From a virus: a DNA stretch of 22,011 bases. Positions 7,497 through 15,327 of the stretch are shown here, piece by piece. Made by a program: the position numbers and the translations under genes. The notes under the pieces were generated by a model, which searched no databases, was not told the DNA's origin, and saw only the letters and a list, made by a program, of their open reading frames with translations. Location of the stretch: IMG/VR virus record IMGVR_UViG_3300024518_004794, positions 1 to 22,011 of that record; one strand, 5' to 3'. Position 1 is the stretch's first letter. Each line of letters opens with the position of its first letter.

Positions 7497-7660
7497 TTGG
7501 GCCGGGTTTTTCTGCCTTTGCCACCCGCACCAGAGCCACTACCAGATTTTGCAGTACTCCTGGCTCTGAGCTTTTTGTAACCAAGATAGGCACCATACAC
7601 AATTGCCATACCGAACAACCACCTTAAAACCAGTTCAATTGTACTAACGTCGCCTTCCAT
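7493..7660 (-). CDS. Small single-span membrane protein, 55 residues
   Basis: The 55-residue frame starts MEGDVSTIELVLRWLF. It has one hydrophobic helix (about 8-28, ending YGAYLGYKK) followed by a basic Ser/Gly/Lys-rich tail (KSGSGSGAGGKGRKTRPK). An AGGAG ribosome binding site lies 7 bases before the ATG, and its TGA overlaps the start of the next gene as ATGA, so it fits the operon exactly. The topology is short acidic N-terminus, one span, and a basic, probably cytoplasmic tail. Function unknown: possible membrane-active accessory virion protein, or a second holin-like peptide, though it is far from the lysis genes. Confidence 0.72.
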   Translation of the reverse strand: MEGDVSTIELVLRWLFGMAIVYGAYLGYKKLRARSTAKSGSGSGAGGKGRKTRPK

Positions 7661-7669
7661 ATCGTTCTC

Positions 7670-8548
7670 CTACGTTGCTGTCAATTTGATTATCTTCGGT
7701 GTCGAGGCAGCATCAGACGAGCAGTAAATTACCTTGCCGTCATCACTTACCCAGACATGCCCCATTACTCCGTAAGATGATAAGTCCAGTGTATTGACCG
7801 TATCCCACACTATACTGGTAACGTCACCGAGTACTGCATAGGTTCCAAAGATTAAAATCTCAGACCCCATATCATAAATGTATTGTTCGGTCGGGTCGGT
7901 ATAGGAGTGTTCCCTGACTACCAGGCCGCCCCTTGGAGGCTCGAAGTCCTGACTTGCGATCGTGCCGATTGTATCCAGATCATATGCCGTACCGAGCTCG
8001 GCGCGGGCTAAAGTTGTCTGTGAACTGACTTCAATCCAGTGATACGCTGCCGTGCCATCATCATTAAACCAGCAATGACCATCAGTCGCACCAGAATGGC
8101 CCCACTCAGTCTTATCTGCCTGCGAGCCAAGTGTGTCGCTGCCAGCACTGACTTCCCAGGTACTGATAGCCGAGTATGAAAACATATCGTCCAGCGTGTC
8201 CTGATACGAATAACCATCACCGTCACGATTCCAGCGAATACCAACAGCATTAGTAGCGGCACGACTGCTGGTCTTGGTGCCGGTGGAAAAATCAAATGGT
8301 GTTGATAACGTAAAACACTCGATCGTGTCATCGGTTGTGTTTGTCAGAATCAGTCGGGTGCCGTCCTGGGACAGATCGAAACTGCTGATCCTGGTGGTGG
8401 TCATACCGACAACCAGGCTATTGAGGTCATAAACCGGACCACCATCGGTCCATATCTCGACCACCGAAAAATCGTCAGGGCGGATAATCGGATCCCATGC
8501 CGACGAGGTGTGCAGAATCGGGTCGAGTAAACTTGGTGGCAACGTCAT
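7670..8548 (-). CDS. Beta-propeller-like tail protein, 292 residues
   Basis: Function not recognised at family level. The sequence is almost wholly beta-like and has blade-type repeats: FDLSQDGTRLILT (57-69) ending in FTLSTPFDFST (79-89), and later FNDDGTAAYHW ending in AELGTAYDLDT (183-193). Units with an LSTxxDxST signature occur in phage and bacterial propeller-like surface proteins. VWVSDDGKVIYCSS (265-278) could be a third DG-turn strand pair. No signal peptide or membrane segment. It lies among tail genes and overlaps both the previous gene (ATGA) and, nearly, the following small membrane protein. A receptor- or glycan-contacting tail part is an inference. Confidence 0.7.
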   Translation of the reverse strand: MTLPPSLLDPILHTSSAWDPIIRPDDFSVVEIWTDGGPVYDLNSLVVGMTTTRISSFDLSQDGTRLILTNTTDDTIECFTLSTPFDFSTGTKTSSRAATNAVGIRWNRDGDGYSYQDTLDDMFSYSAISTWEVSAGSDTLGSQADKTEWGHSGATDGHCWFNDDGTAAYHWIEVSSQTTLARAELGTAYDLDTIGTIASQDFEPPRGGLVVREHSYTDPTEQYIYDMGSEILIFGTYAVLGDVTSIVWDTVNTLDLSSYGVMGHVWVSDDGKVIYCSSDAASTPKIIKLTAT

Positions 8549-8925
8549 GACGCTGCCATCCTGCCAGCAACCATCCAGATATTTGTATCGACCTGGATAA
8601 TGGTAATACTGCCGTAGCGTTCGTTAAATACCAGCGTAGTTGGTGATTGCAGCGTAACGCCGGCAGCCTCTACCAGGGTCAGCTTGCCTGCTCCCCACTG
8701 CACAATGACAATCTGCTGTCCGAGCTCAAAGATGTTCTTTGGTACCACGACCTCGGTACTTGCCGGCCCAAGGGAACGGTGAATCTTGTCCTTATTGGCA
8801 TGTATGAGTGTATGGTCGCCGGTAAAATCGACTATCTCCCACAACGATAGTTGTTGTGCTCGCATCCATCGCGTCCACTCACGCAAGTCTTTTGGCACCT
8901 CACGGAATGGTTTCAGCCCGGCCAT
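8545..8925 (-). CDS. Short tail/fibre-like protein, 126 residues
   Basis: The N-terminus (GLKPFREVPKDLREWTRWMRAQ) resembles the PxxDxxEWxRFF starts of small phage head-tail or fibre-anchor proteins. The remainder is beta-rich, with VTLQSPTTLVFNERYGSITIIQVDTNIWMVAG (89-120), typical of repeats and C-termini of phage fibre or glycan-recognition proteins. The P22 equivalent region carries the tail needle gene 26, but this sequence lacks the long coiled coil of a needle, so I do not call it gp26. It overlaps the gp10-like gene by one base and the following gene by four. A virion surface or tail component is likely; exact role unknown. Confidence 0.75.
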   Translation of the reverse strand: MAGLKPFREVPKDLREWTRWMRAQQLSLWEIVDFTGDHTLIHANKDKIHRSLGPASTEVVVPKNIFELGQQIVIVQWGAGKLTLVEAAGVTLQSPTTLVFNERYGSITIIQVDTNIWMVAGRMAAS

Positions 8926-10853
8926 TACAATCTGCCGCCCTTCACCTCGAGGATGGTATCGACTACTGTTATCGGTATCGGATCACTCACTGCAGCCCGA
9001 TAAACCCGCTGCCTGGAAGAACCAAGGTTATACCAGATAGCCCGAGTAAATCGCTCACCCAGGGCGCCCAATGATTTATCTGGCAACGATATCCAGGTCT
9101 TACCACCGTCATCAGAGTACTGCAGCATGATCTTTGGATCAGAACCCTGGCCGATGGTTGCACCAACACCAGTCTCGAGTATGATCTCGAAACGATCATG
9201 GAATGCCCTTTGCCCGGTCGCATACACTGGCTGGTAAGTCCACTCCATACGTTGTGTATCTGACAGGTACCTGTTCAGTACCGTGCCTTCATTGCCATGA
9301 ACCCCCCATAAGTAAGTTCCAGAAGAACCATCACCAGAATAGGTCAGGCCCGCATCACCGTCTGACAAATGAAAACGAAACTCGGACGTCGTACCGGTTG
9401 CAACAACAGTAATCTGGCATAAGTACCAGCCTCCACCGACATGCGTAATCTTGCTCGCTGCCGGCGCGCCAACCAGAACACTACCAAGGGCACTGGTCGA
9501 CAGGTCGAAATAACGACCGTCAGCAGAACCTGCTTCATATATTGCAAACCAGTCACGTTCTGCGGCCTGGGCAAAAATGCCCACTGTAATAGTTGCGCCG
9601 GAAGTATGTGCTTTGGTTGTCTGAGTGATGTAGTGGTTGTTCGTTGCGGTACCGTCTTCAACCAGTTTATCTGCGGTTACAGAACCGTCCGGTGCGATAA
9701 TGGCATCAACAGTTTCACTGCTACGAACATTGGTCCACGACGATGCAGACAGGTCTTGCTGGTCAATCAGTAATCCCAGGCTCTTATAGCCCCAGTCTGT
9801 AGCTGTGTCGAAATCAAGCCAGCCAATCATGTTCGAGTCTGAATCACCAACGAGTTGCTTGGCAGCAAATAATGTATGGTGCCTTGGTCGCCAATTGGTA
9901 TAACCATAAGACTCACGTTCTGACCATTCCTGGGTGACGATGTCATAGGTATAAGTACCAGAGTCAGTGGTCAGGCAATAAAAGAAATGACCCTCTTGCT
10001 CGTAGGTGAATGCCTCGATCGATGTCTCTGATGACAGTTTCTGCTCGATGGCATGGGTCGATATTCTGATCGGCACCAAACCTTCAAAGTGCCGTACCGT
10101 GTAATCGTCAGCAACCCAGATTATCTGATCAAATACCCGGCCAATGGTCTTCGCATTCAGGCAACCGACCTGGATCGTGCCATTGATGATGCGCTCGAAC
10201 GGGAACCCGGCAACCCCGGTATTTTCCCAGAACTCGGTAGTGGTCACACCGAAATTGATCATGATGCCGCGATCTGCTTTCATGCCAACCAGTTCATCAG
10301 GGGCATCGTCTGCTATTGCAAATTGCAGTGCATCGAATGAGGTCGCAGAACCTATATCGGCAATAAACCATCTCGAGGAATTTGGCTCGCGAAATGCCAG
10401 AAACTTGTCCAGAAACTCGACATCACCGGCACCACGAGAAACAAAATCATCATCGGTAATCTCACCGAAAGTAGCCCCATCCCAATAATAAGCTCGCGGT
10501 TCATTGACCAGTACCACGGTATCTGAATTGGAGTCCATGTCGATCCTGTTCGGTGTGCCAATGTCACCGATCAGTGTTGCTACACCACTCGAGTTTACGT
10601 AATACCACTCAGAGCCAGATACCACATACAGATAGTCCTGGCGGCCGCTGGCAAACTCCACGGCATTGGCATACATGCCATAAATAGGTCCGGTCCCGAC
10701 CGTTGTCCACGCCTTGATACCTGGGGCTCTGGTTATCGTTACCGGCGTTTTTGCCCCGGCAGGGAGGATTTCTGGAAAGCAGTTAACCAACCTGGCGGGG
10801 CTCGCCGGCCGGGACCGAAGTTGGTAGGAATACAGTGGGAGGTTGAGTCTCAT
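8925..10853 (-). CDS. Tail hub / DNA stabilisation protein, P22 gp10-like, with inserted domain
   Basis: P22 gp10 forms the hexameric hub below gp4 that plugs the portal and keeps packaged DNA inside. This protein (642 residues) shows the family features on both sides of an insertion. The N-terminal 1-353 includes RLVNCFPEILPAGAK (21-35), TRAPGIKAW (41-49), FGVTTTEFWENTG (201-213) and IWVADDYTVRHFEG (245-258). The C-terminal 545-642 has FHDRFEIILETGVG (551-564), GQGSDPKIMLQYSDDGGKTW (568-587) and a terminal SDPIPITVVD. Between them (about 355-526) sits a jelly-roll-like module with a signature seen in phage tail and carbohydrate-binding domains: SSWTN, APDGSVTADKLVED, GGGWYLCQITV and SGTYLWGVH. 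The stop overlaps the next ATG by one base. Confidence 0.88.
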   Translation of the reverse strand: MRLNLPLYSYQLRSRPASPARLVNCFPEILPAGAKTPVTITRAPGIKAWTTVGTGPIYGMYANAVEFASGRQDYLYVVSGSEWYYVNSSGVATLIGDIGTPNRIDMDSNSDTVVLVNEPRAYYWDGATFGEITDDDFVSRGAGDVEFLDKFLAFREPNSSRWFIADIGSATSFDALQFAIADDAPDELVGMKADRGIMINFGVTTTEFWENTGVAGFPFERIINGTIQVGCLNAKTIGRVFDQIIWVADDYTVRHFEGLVPIRISTHAIEQKLSSETSIEAFTYEQEGHFFYCLTTDSGTYTYDIVTQEWSERESYGYTNWRPRHHTLFAAKQLVGDSDSNMIGWLDFDTATDWGYKSLGLLIDQQDLSASSWTNVRSSETVDAIIAPDGSVTADKLVEDGTATNNHYITQTTKAHTSGATITVGIFAQAAERDWFAIYEAGSADGRYFDLSTSALGSVLVGAPAASKITHVGGGWYLCQITVVATGTTSEFRFHLSDGDAGLTYSGDGSSGTYLWGVHGNEGTVLNRYLSDTQRMEWTYQPVYATGQRAFHDRFEIILETGVGATIGQGSDPKIMLQYSDDGGKTWISLPDKSLGALGERFTRAIWYNLGSSRQRVYRAAVSDPIPITVVDTILEVKGGRL

Positions 10854-10873
10854 GTCATCCGCCCGAGGCCGGG

Positions 10874-10999
10874 TTAATGTCGCTTAGATAGCAACAGCTT
10901 TTGAACTGCAGCAGACACCTCTTCCGGTGACATGCCTTGAGTTGGGTATTCATCCTCATCAATAACATGGTCATCATTCACCACCCTGGAGGAGGGCAT
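10874..10999 (-). CDS. Very small acidic protein, about 41 residues
   Basis: Reading frame beginning MPSSRVVNDDHVIDEDEY and ending QKLLLSKRH, acidic in the first half, with a helix-like SPEEVSAAVQKLLLS at the end. It fills the space between the 854-residue gene, whose last 26 bases it overlaps in another frame, and the gp10-like gene 20 bases downstream. The start is uncertain: ATG at 10999 has no clear ribosome binding site, and GTG codons at 10984 and 10981 are alternatives. Its reality is supported mainly by the fact that it fills an otherwise empty 120-base gap in a tightly packed operon. Function unknown. Confidence 0.45.
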   Translation of the reverse strand: MPSSRVVNDDHVIDEDEYPTQGMSPEEVSAAVQKLLLSKRH

Positions 11000-13538
11000 T
11001 GGCGCCCTGCTTCTTGATCTTCGGATCGCCCTTGTTCTCACCCAGGGATCCGCGTTGCTTGTCAAATGCCTTATCAAACTTAGATGCTGCCCATGACCAT
11101 GCTTCTGGACCTTTTTTTAATACCTCATCAAGGGTTCTTAGTTCCTTAATTGCGGCAGCCCAATTCTTTTCACCGATAGCAACCGCTGCATCACGGGCAG
11201 CACGTTGCATTTCATTGTATACAGGTAATTTGCGATGCTCATCGGCATACACTTTCAACGCAGCATCAAGTTCTTCTGCAGTGCGAACTGGACCGTACTG
11301 CGGATTCTCTTTTGCAAAGCGCGCATTGGCGGCAATGTTCTCAAGCATTTCGCGCTCAAATCCATAGCCACTAGTAAGGGCATGTAATCCACGGGTGACT
11401 TTTGGTGCAACAAACTCATAACCCATATCAAAAGATAAAGCGGTTGCTTCTGTCATGCGGTGCGTAATATCTCCAACATGCTCAACCACTGGATTAAGCA
11501 CACCACCACCAGTCGTGGCTTGTACTTTGACCATTGCTGCTTCTGGGGCGCCACGCTGCAGGTTACCCAGGGCAATGACCGACTTTTGATCTGCCGTGGG
11601 CTTGTCGTAAACAAAATCCTTGCCATAGCCAATTCGACCAACGTCCTCTGGTCCGACCATCTCGTTCAAGGTTGTCTGCCCGGTTCTTGCCGGCACCGGA
11701 GCAGACGGTTCTATGCCGGTTTGCCTTGCATTAGCCCACTCCCGTGCATCACGAAGAGTGTCAAATTCTGGGTGGTTATACATTTTGCCATTTGCATCAA
11801 ACACCACCCACTCAGTAACATTTGCATTACGCAACGAACTGCCGTCATACCTGACCACAGTAAATTTATTGTCGTGGTACATTTTGGCGACATTCTCAGG
11901 AAGGTATAACCCCTTCATGTCCTTTCTGATTGCCGATTCCCTGAAACCGAAGTCCATCTTTGGCTTGTCCGGTGGTTTGGGCCCACCCCGTTGTTTTGGA
12001 TCGACCCTGGACAACGGTTGCTTGTCTTGTTTTGCTTTCAGCTTTTCGAGTCGACGTTGCTCAACTGCGAGTTGCTTCTCGACCGTCTTGGTCGCTTCAC
12101 CTGCAACCCGGCGCGCGTCGAGCTCGGTTCGCATTTCATCAACCAGGTACTGCTGCGACTTGAGCTCGAAGTCGGCGCCTGGATCTACCGTCCTGGCAGT
12201 AATTCTGCCAGCATCTTCTCGTGCAGCAATTGCTTCATGCGATGCAGCGCCCCACTCTTTCGGCTCTTTAGGCGTGACCGACTTCTGCGCTTCGTTCGCC
12301 CTGGCGTATTCCCACACTGCTGGACGCATTGCATCCTTCATTGCGCCTGTAATTCGATCTGCCTCCATGCCGCGTGGACCCTCGAAGCGTTCAGGGAAAT
12401 ATTCTTCCCAATTTCTGAACTCATCGAATAACTCATTCGCCTTGACTGGGTAATCGCTCCATATATTCAGATTCTCACGATGTAAGTTCGGAATTGCCTC
12501 AATGACCTGATCATGAATTGCCGTTTCTGCTTCCCAAACATACAGAGCACCTGTGTCATCCTCAATCATGAATCGAACATTAGGATTGTCCCGACCGGCA
12601 AATCGTGCCAATGCTGCCTCATCTGGATTGATCAAAAGATCCACAGTTCCACCTTCCCTGTTTTCCAGTGCATTAAAGCGCCATTTTTCTGACACAGCTG
12701 GAACCTTGAGTTTCTGCTGTGTAAATTTCGGTTTTGTTGGTGACAAAACCGGGCCGCCACGTTGTCTGGGCAGTTGTTCTGCAAGCGTGTTGGTCGCTAT
12801 TGCCGCCTTTGTGGGTGCAGTCGGGTCGTGCTTCAGGGTAGTCTCAGCGAATTGCCGGTCGGTTGACATTGCATTGGTTTCTGGAATGCTTCGGCCTGGT
12901 TCACGCTGATCGGTTAATAGTCGTGACCTGGGCGCATCCGGGCGCATCTTATCCATCTCTGCAGCAACCCGGCCTGCCTGGTACTTACCGGCCATGCTGC
13001 CAAGACGCTCAGAGCCGCGGGTAATTGCCCGCAGTGGTGCCATTGGTGCGAGTGCCAGGGCAGCCTGTCCACCGGCATAGATTCCGCCAGCTATTTCCGG
13101 GCCAACCAATGGATCCATGAAGTTGTGGTACGCCTCACGGGCAGGCAGCATGGAATTGCCAATCTTCTCGATGCCCTTGCCAGCATCTGCCAGTGTTTGT
13201 TGTGCCAGTTCACCCTTGGGACTGTAAGTAAACTTGTCCTCTGCCTTGTGAATATAATCAACTGCACGATTCAGATCCCAACCATCTTTCGTCGCGCCGG
13301 CACCAATGCCGGTCCAACCCGCGACCGCCATAGCCGGGATTGCAGAGCCGAGCGCCAGCATATTTTCTGATGTAGCTTCGCGAACGGATTGTTCCTCGGC
13401 TGCCGTCAGGCCTGGTATGGGTTGATCGTATTCACCGGCAAATAATCTGCGGTGATCGGCATCATCAATATCGAATTTGGGTAGATCAAACCCCAGGTCG
13501 ACTAGACCGTAATGGCCCAGGTTGACGGTTATGCCCAT
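10974..13538 (-). CDS. Large putative virion or polyvalent protein, 854 residues
   Basis: I do not recognise a defined family. The N-terminal 190 residues contain two Gly/Ala-rich hydrophobic stretches (about 58-82 and 145-170) like those of phage ejection proteins. The middle has two alpha/beta-looking blocks, about 285-350 (LLINPDEAALARF, VRFMIEDDTGALYVW) and 545-605 (FTVVRYDGSSLRN, EWVVFDANGKMYNH), the latter reminiscent of large polyvalent-protein domains. A charged helix lies at 455-505, and the C-terminus is helical and Lys-rich. Linker motifs RQRGGP (258-263), KQRGGP (515-520) and KQRGS (827-831) separate the blocks. Position between the gp4-like and gp10-like genes suggests a virion component, perhaps delivered with DNA. 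Start overlaps the gp4-like stop (TAATG). Confidence 0.75.
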   Translation of the reverse strand: MGITVNLGHYGLVDLGFDLPKFDIDDADHRRLFAGEYDQPIPGLTAAEEQSVREATSENMLALGSAIPAMAVAGWTGIGAGATKDGWDLNRAVDYIHKAEDKFTYSPKGELAQQTLADAGKGIEKIGNSMLPAREAYHNFMDPLVGPEIAGGIYAGGQAALALAPMAPLRAITRGSERLGSMAGKYQAGRVAAEMDKMRPDAPRSRLLTDQREPGRSIPETNAMSTDRQFAETTLKHDPTAPTKAAIATNTLAEQLPRQRGGPVLSPTKPKFTQQKLKVPAVSEKWRFNALENREGGTVDLLINPDEAALARFAGRDNPNVRFMIEDDTGALYVWEAETAIHDQVIEAIPNLHRENLNIWSDYPVKANELFDEFRNWEEYFPERFEGPRGMEADRITGAMKDAMRPAVWEYARANEAQKSVTPKEPKEWGAASHEAIAAREDAGRITARTVDPGADFELKSQQYLVDEMRTELDARRVAGEATKTVEKQLAVEQRRLEKLKAKQDKQPLSRVDPKQRGGPKPPDKPKMDFGFRESAIRKDMKGLYLPENVAKMYHDNKFTVVRYDGSSLRNANVTEWVVFDANGKMYNHPEFDTLRDAREWANARQTGIEPSAPVPARTGQTTLNEMVGPEDVGRIGYGKDFVYDKPTADQKSVIALGNLQRGAPEAAMVKVQATTGGGVLNPVVEHVGDITHRMTEATALSFDMGYEFVAPKVTRGLHALTSGYGFEREMLENIAANARFAKENPQYGPVRTAEELDAALKVYADEHRKLPVYNEMQRAARDAAVAIGEKNWAAAIKELRTLDEVLKKGPEAWSWAASKFDKAFDKQRGSLGENKGDPKIKKQGANALLQGGE

Positions 13539-13954
13539 TAGTTGTCCGTGGTGATATCGTAACGGGTACCGAAGTGACCCTGGCCGATCGGCAGATGCGT
13601 CATGTCGGTATTGTCGAGTTTCTCCGATAACGACTTGCGCAGCATCGTGTTATAGGCACTTGAGCCCACGCCGATAAGTTCTGCGGATGCACTGGCGCCA
13701 AATCTTGGCGCTACATTGACTGCCAGGCCGGTAGTTACTGCCAATTCAGCCCAGTCAGGTATCGGACAGGTTGCAGTTGTGTCTGCTTGCGGATAATAGC
13801 CGAGGTCGATGCCGTCTTCGCGCCACATTTCCATCATTTGATTCAGCCGGCGCAAGGCTATGGCACCCTGATCTGAGCTTGCCGAGTCGACCTCGGAGAT
13901 TACATTGATTTCGCGCAGTGCGTCATCAATGAGCTGGATATTGGTGATTGCCAT
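13538..13954 (-). CDS. Tail accessory/head-completion protein, P22 gp4-like
   Basis: In P22, gp4 binds under the portal and prepares it for the tail hub. This 138-residue protein has the family pattern: a start with helix LIDDALREINVISEVDSA, QGAIALRRLNQMMEMW near 29-44, EDGIDLGYYPQ (46-56) and a central PIPDWAELAVTTGLAV (64-79), then an Ala/Ser-rich helix. The ATG follows the radical SAM stop directly (TGAATG), and I see no Shine-Dalgarno sequence at normal distance, so translation is likely coupled to the enzyme gene upstream. The stop overlaps the next start by one base (TAATG). In P22 this gene comes straight after coat, which makes the enzyme cassette look like an insertion. Confidence 0.9.
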   Translation of the reverse strand: MAITNIQLIDDALREINVISEVDSASSDQGAIALRRLNQMMEMWREDGIDLGYYPQADTTATCPIPDWAELAVTTGLAVNVAPRFGASASAELIGVGSSAYNTMLRKSLSEKLDNTDMTHLPIGQGHFGTRYDITTDN

Positions 13955-14821
13955 TCAGTATGTGCAGGTCTCACAAGCAGGATAATGCTGCCGGCTCAAC
14001 AACTGCTCCCTCCTCTGTCTCCAGTGTGGTGCATTATAGACCTCAAGGAGCGAGTTTTTGCTGATATCCCCAATGGGAAACTGACCCTCACCGTCCATGC
14101 AGCATAACGACACTACGCCGGAAGACATGATCGACAACTCAAACCACCGCGAACAAGGTGTATCCGGCACAGTGTCAATCTGCGAGTCAGTATACCCCAA
14201 CCACTCCGATCTCTGTATAGCCACAGACTGAAACTTGGGCCAACGATCAAAACAGTACATCCTGAACGGTTCATTGGGATAGCCCACAGTACTCAGTACT
14301 ACCGGGTGCGGGAAATCCTGACTATGCAGATTATCCAGGCGTTTTGCGGTCTTCTCGAACGGGATCGACATCAGTGCCTGGTAGTCCTCGGCGATATGCG
14401 AGTTCAGTGAAATCCACAAATGCTCAACCCGATCAAGACAGGCAATAGCCTCTATTTTGGCCTGGCTCAGTGGTGCGCCATTGGTGAATATGCGCAACCT
14501 TGCCATAGTATTGGCAACCACCCGCTGACAGATATCGAATAATCGCTTATCCAGCAATGGTTCGTTGACCTTAAATGGCGAGAAAAAGAACGGTTTGGTG
14601 AACCCGGACATCTCTTCGATGACCTTGTCAATGAGCTCGTCGGGCATTTTCTCGCCCTTGCGATCAAGGCTCGGGTACGGGCAGAAACTACAGGCCGCAT
14701 TGCAGAATGCGAATGTTTCCAGGGAGACCTCGTTTGGCTGATCCAGATAATGCTGCTGCAGATCACTGAAATAATCTGCTAGTGCATTGCCCTTCTCCAG
14801 TTCATCAAAGAAGTCGGTCAC
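13955..14821 (-). CDS. Radical SAM protein with C-terminal SPASM-like domain
   Basis: Radical SAM enzymes use a [4Fe-4S] cluster to cleave SAM and start radical chemistry. The cluster motif C40-x3-C44-x2-C47 (CNAACSFC) lies after an N-terminal helix, followed by FFFSPFKVNEPLLD (78-91, the GGEP-like position) and RIFTNGA (110-116). The C-terminal part has further cysteines, C223, C240/C241 and C283-x2-C286, with the SPASM-type pieces SSGVVSLCC, PIGDI and ACETC, enough for at least one auxiliary cluster. SPASM proteins often act on peptides or proteins, but also on other substrates; no precursor-like peptide gene is obvious here. The start is GTG overlapping the methyltransferase stop (GTGA), with no strong ribosome binding site, so translation is probably coupled. 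Its TGA touches the ATG of the gp4-like tail gene. Confidence 0.9.
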   Translation of the reverse strand: MTDFFDELEKGNALADYFSDLQQHYLDQPNEVSLETFAFCNAACSFCPYPSLDRKGEKMPDELIDKVIEEMSGFTKPFFFSPFKVNEPLLDKRLFDICQRVVANTMARLRIFTNGAPLSQAKIEAIACLDRVEHLWISLNSHIAEDYQALMSIPFEKTAKRLDNLHSQDFPHPVVLSTVGYPNEPFRMYCFDRWPKFQSVAIQRSEWLGYTDSQIDTVPDTPCSRWFELSIMSSGVVSLCCMDGEGQFPIGDISKNSLLEVYNAPHWRQRREQLLSRQHYPACETCTY

Positions 14822-15327
14822 TTAACTGCCCGGAGCACAAAACCGAAAGTATCACTACTCTCGTCCTTGCCAACCAGGTCAAAATCACCGTCCCAATATT
14901 TGCGATAATCGGTCATCGCATTTTTGCCAACCTGGGCCGCATATTCTTTCTGCGACAGAAATACCAGTGACCCAGACGAGATTATGCGCTTGTGACCAGG
15001 GTCGCCCCATGCCCACATGGAGTCCCACATCGGACAGGTGCCGATCAGGTAACCACCAGGTTTCAGGATTCTCCAGAGTTCGTAGAACTGGTTGAAGAAA
15101 AATCGCCAGTCACCCTGTTGCCCGGTATGCTCAAGCACCTCATAAGCATGCACCTCATCGAACATATTGTCATCGAACGGCAACGGCAGGTTCTCCAGGT
15201 CATGACAATATGTCGGGTTGCAGTCTTCATCGATATCCAGGGTAACCAGGTCGGTCCACTGTGTGGGTATGTCCGGTATCGTTACCTGCTTCTTGCGTTG
15301 ATTTCCACAACCAATCAGTAATTCCAT
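14818..15327 (-). CDS. Class I SAM-dependent methyltransferase
   Basis: Small cytoplasmic methyltransferase of 169 residues resembling the Methyltransf_11 type. LIGCGNQ at 4-10 is a motif I (SAM-binding loop) placed almost at the N-terminus, and D31 in LVTLDID fits the acidic ribose-binding position. LENLPLPFDDNMFDEVHAYEVLEH (44-67) is the usual region that carries the end of strand four, and LKPGG (88-92) is the conserved motif before strand five. Substrate is not evident. A good AAGGGG ribosome binding site sits 8 bases before ATG. It overlaps the glycosyltransferase by one base and the radical SAM gene by four (GTGA), so the three are almost certainly co-translated. Sugar O-methylation after glycosyl transfer is an inference from context only. 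Confidence 0.85.
   Translation of the reverse strand: MELLIGCGNQRKKQVTIPDIPTQWTDLVTLDIDEDCNPTYCHDLENLPLPFDDNMFDEVHAYEVLEHTGQQGDWRFFFNQFYELWRILKPGGYLIGTCPMWDSMWAWGDPGHKRIISSGSLVFLSQKEYAAQVGKNAMTDYRKYWDGDFDLVGKDESSDTFGFVLRAVK

Noticed and set aside
8545-8925. Tail needle (P22 gp26) as identity of the gene after the gp10-like gene
   Set aside because: Position would suit, but the protein is 126 residues and beta-rich, without the long trimeric coiled coil of a needle.
10874-11077. 67-codon version of the small acidic ORF
   Set aside because: The extra N-terminal residues (MIRHLTSNADPWVRTRAIRR) lie inside the 854-residue gene and look like out-of-frame translation; a later start is more plausible.
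11713-12453. 246-codon plus-strand open frame
   Set aside because: Antisense to the 854-residue gene, with Ser/Ala/Cys-rich composition typical of the reverse reading of a coding strand; no ribosome binding site or domain seen.
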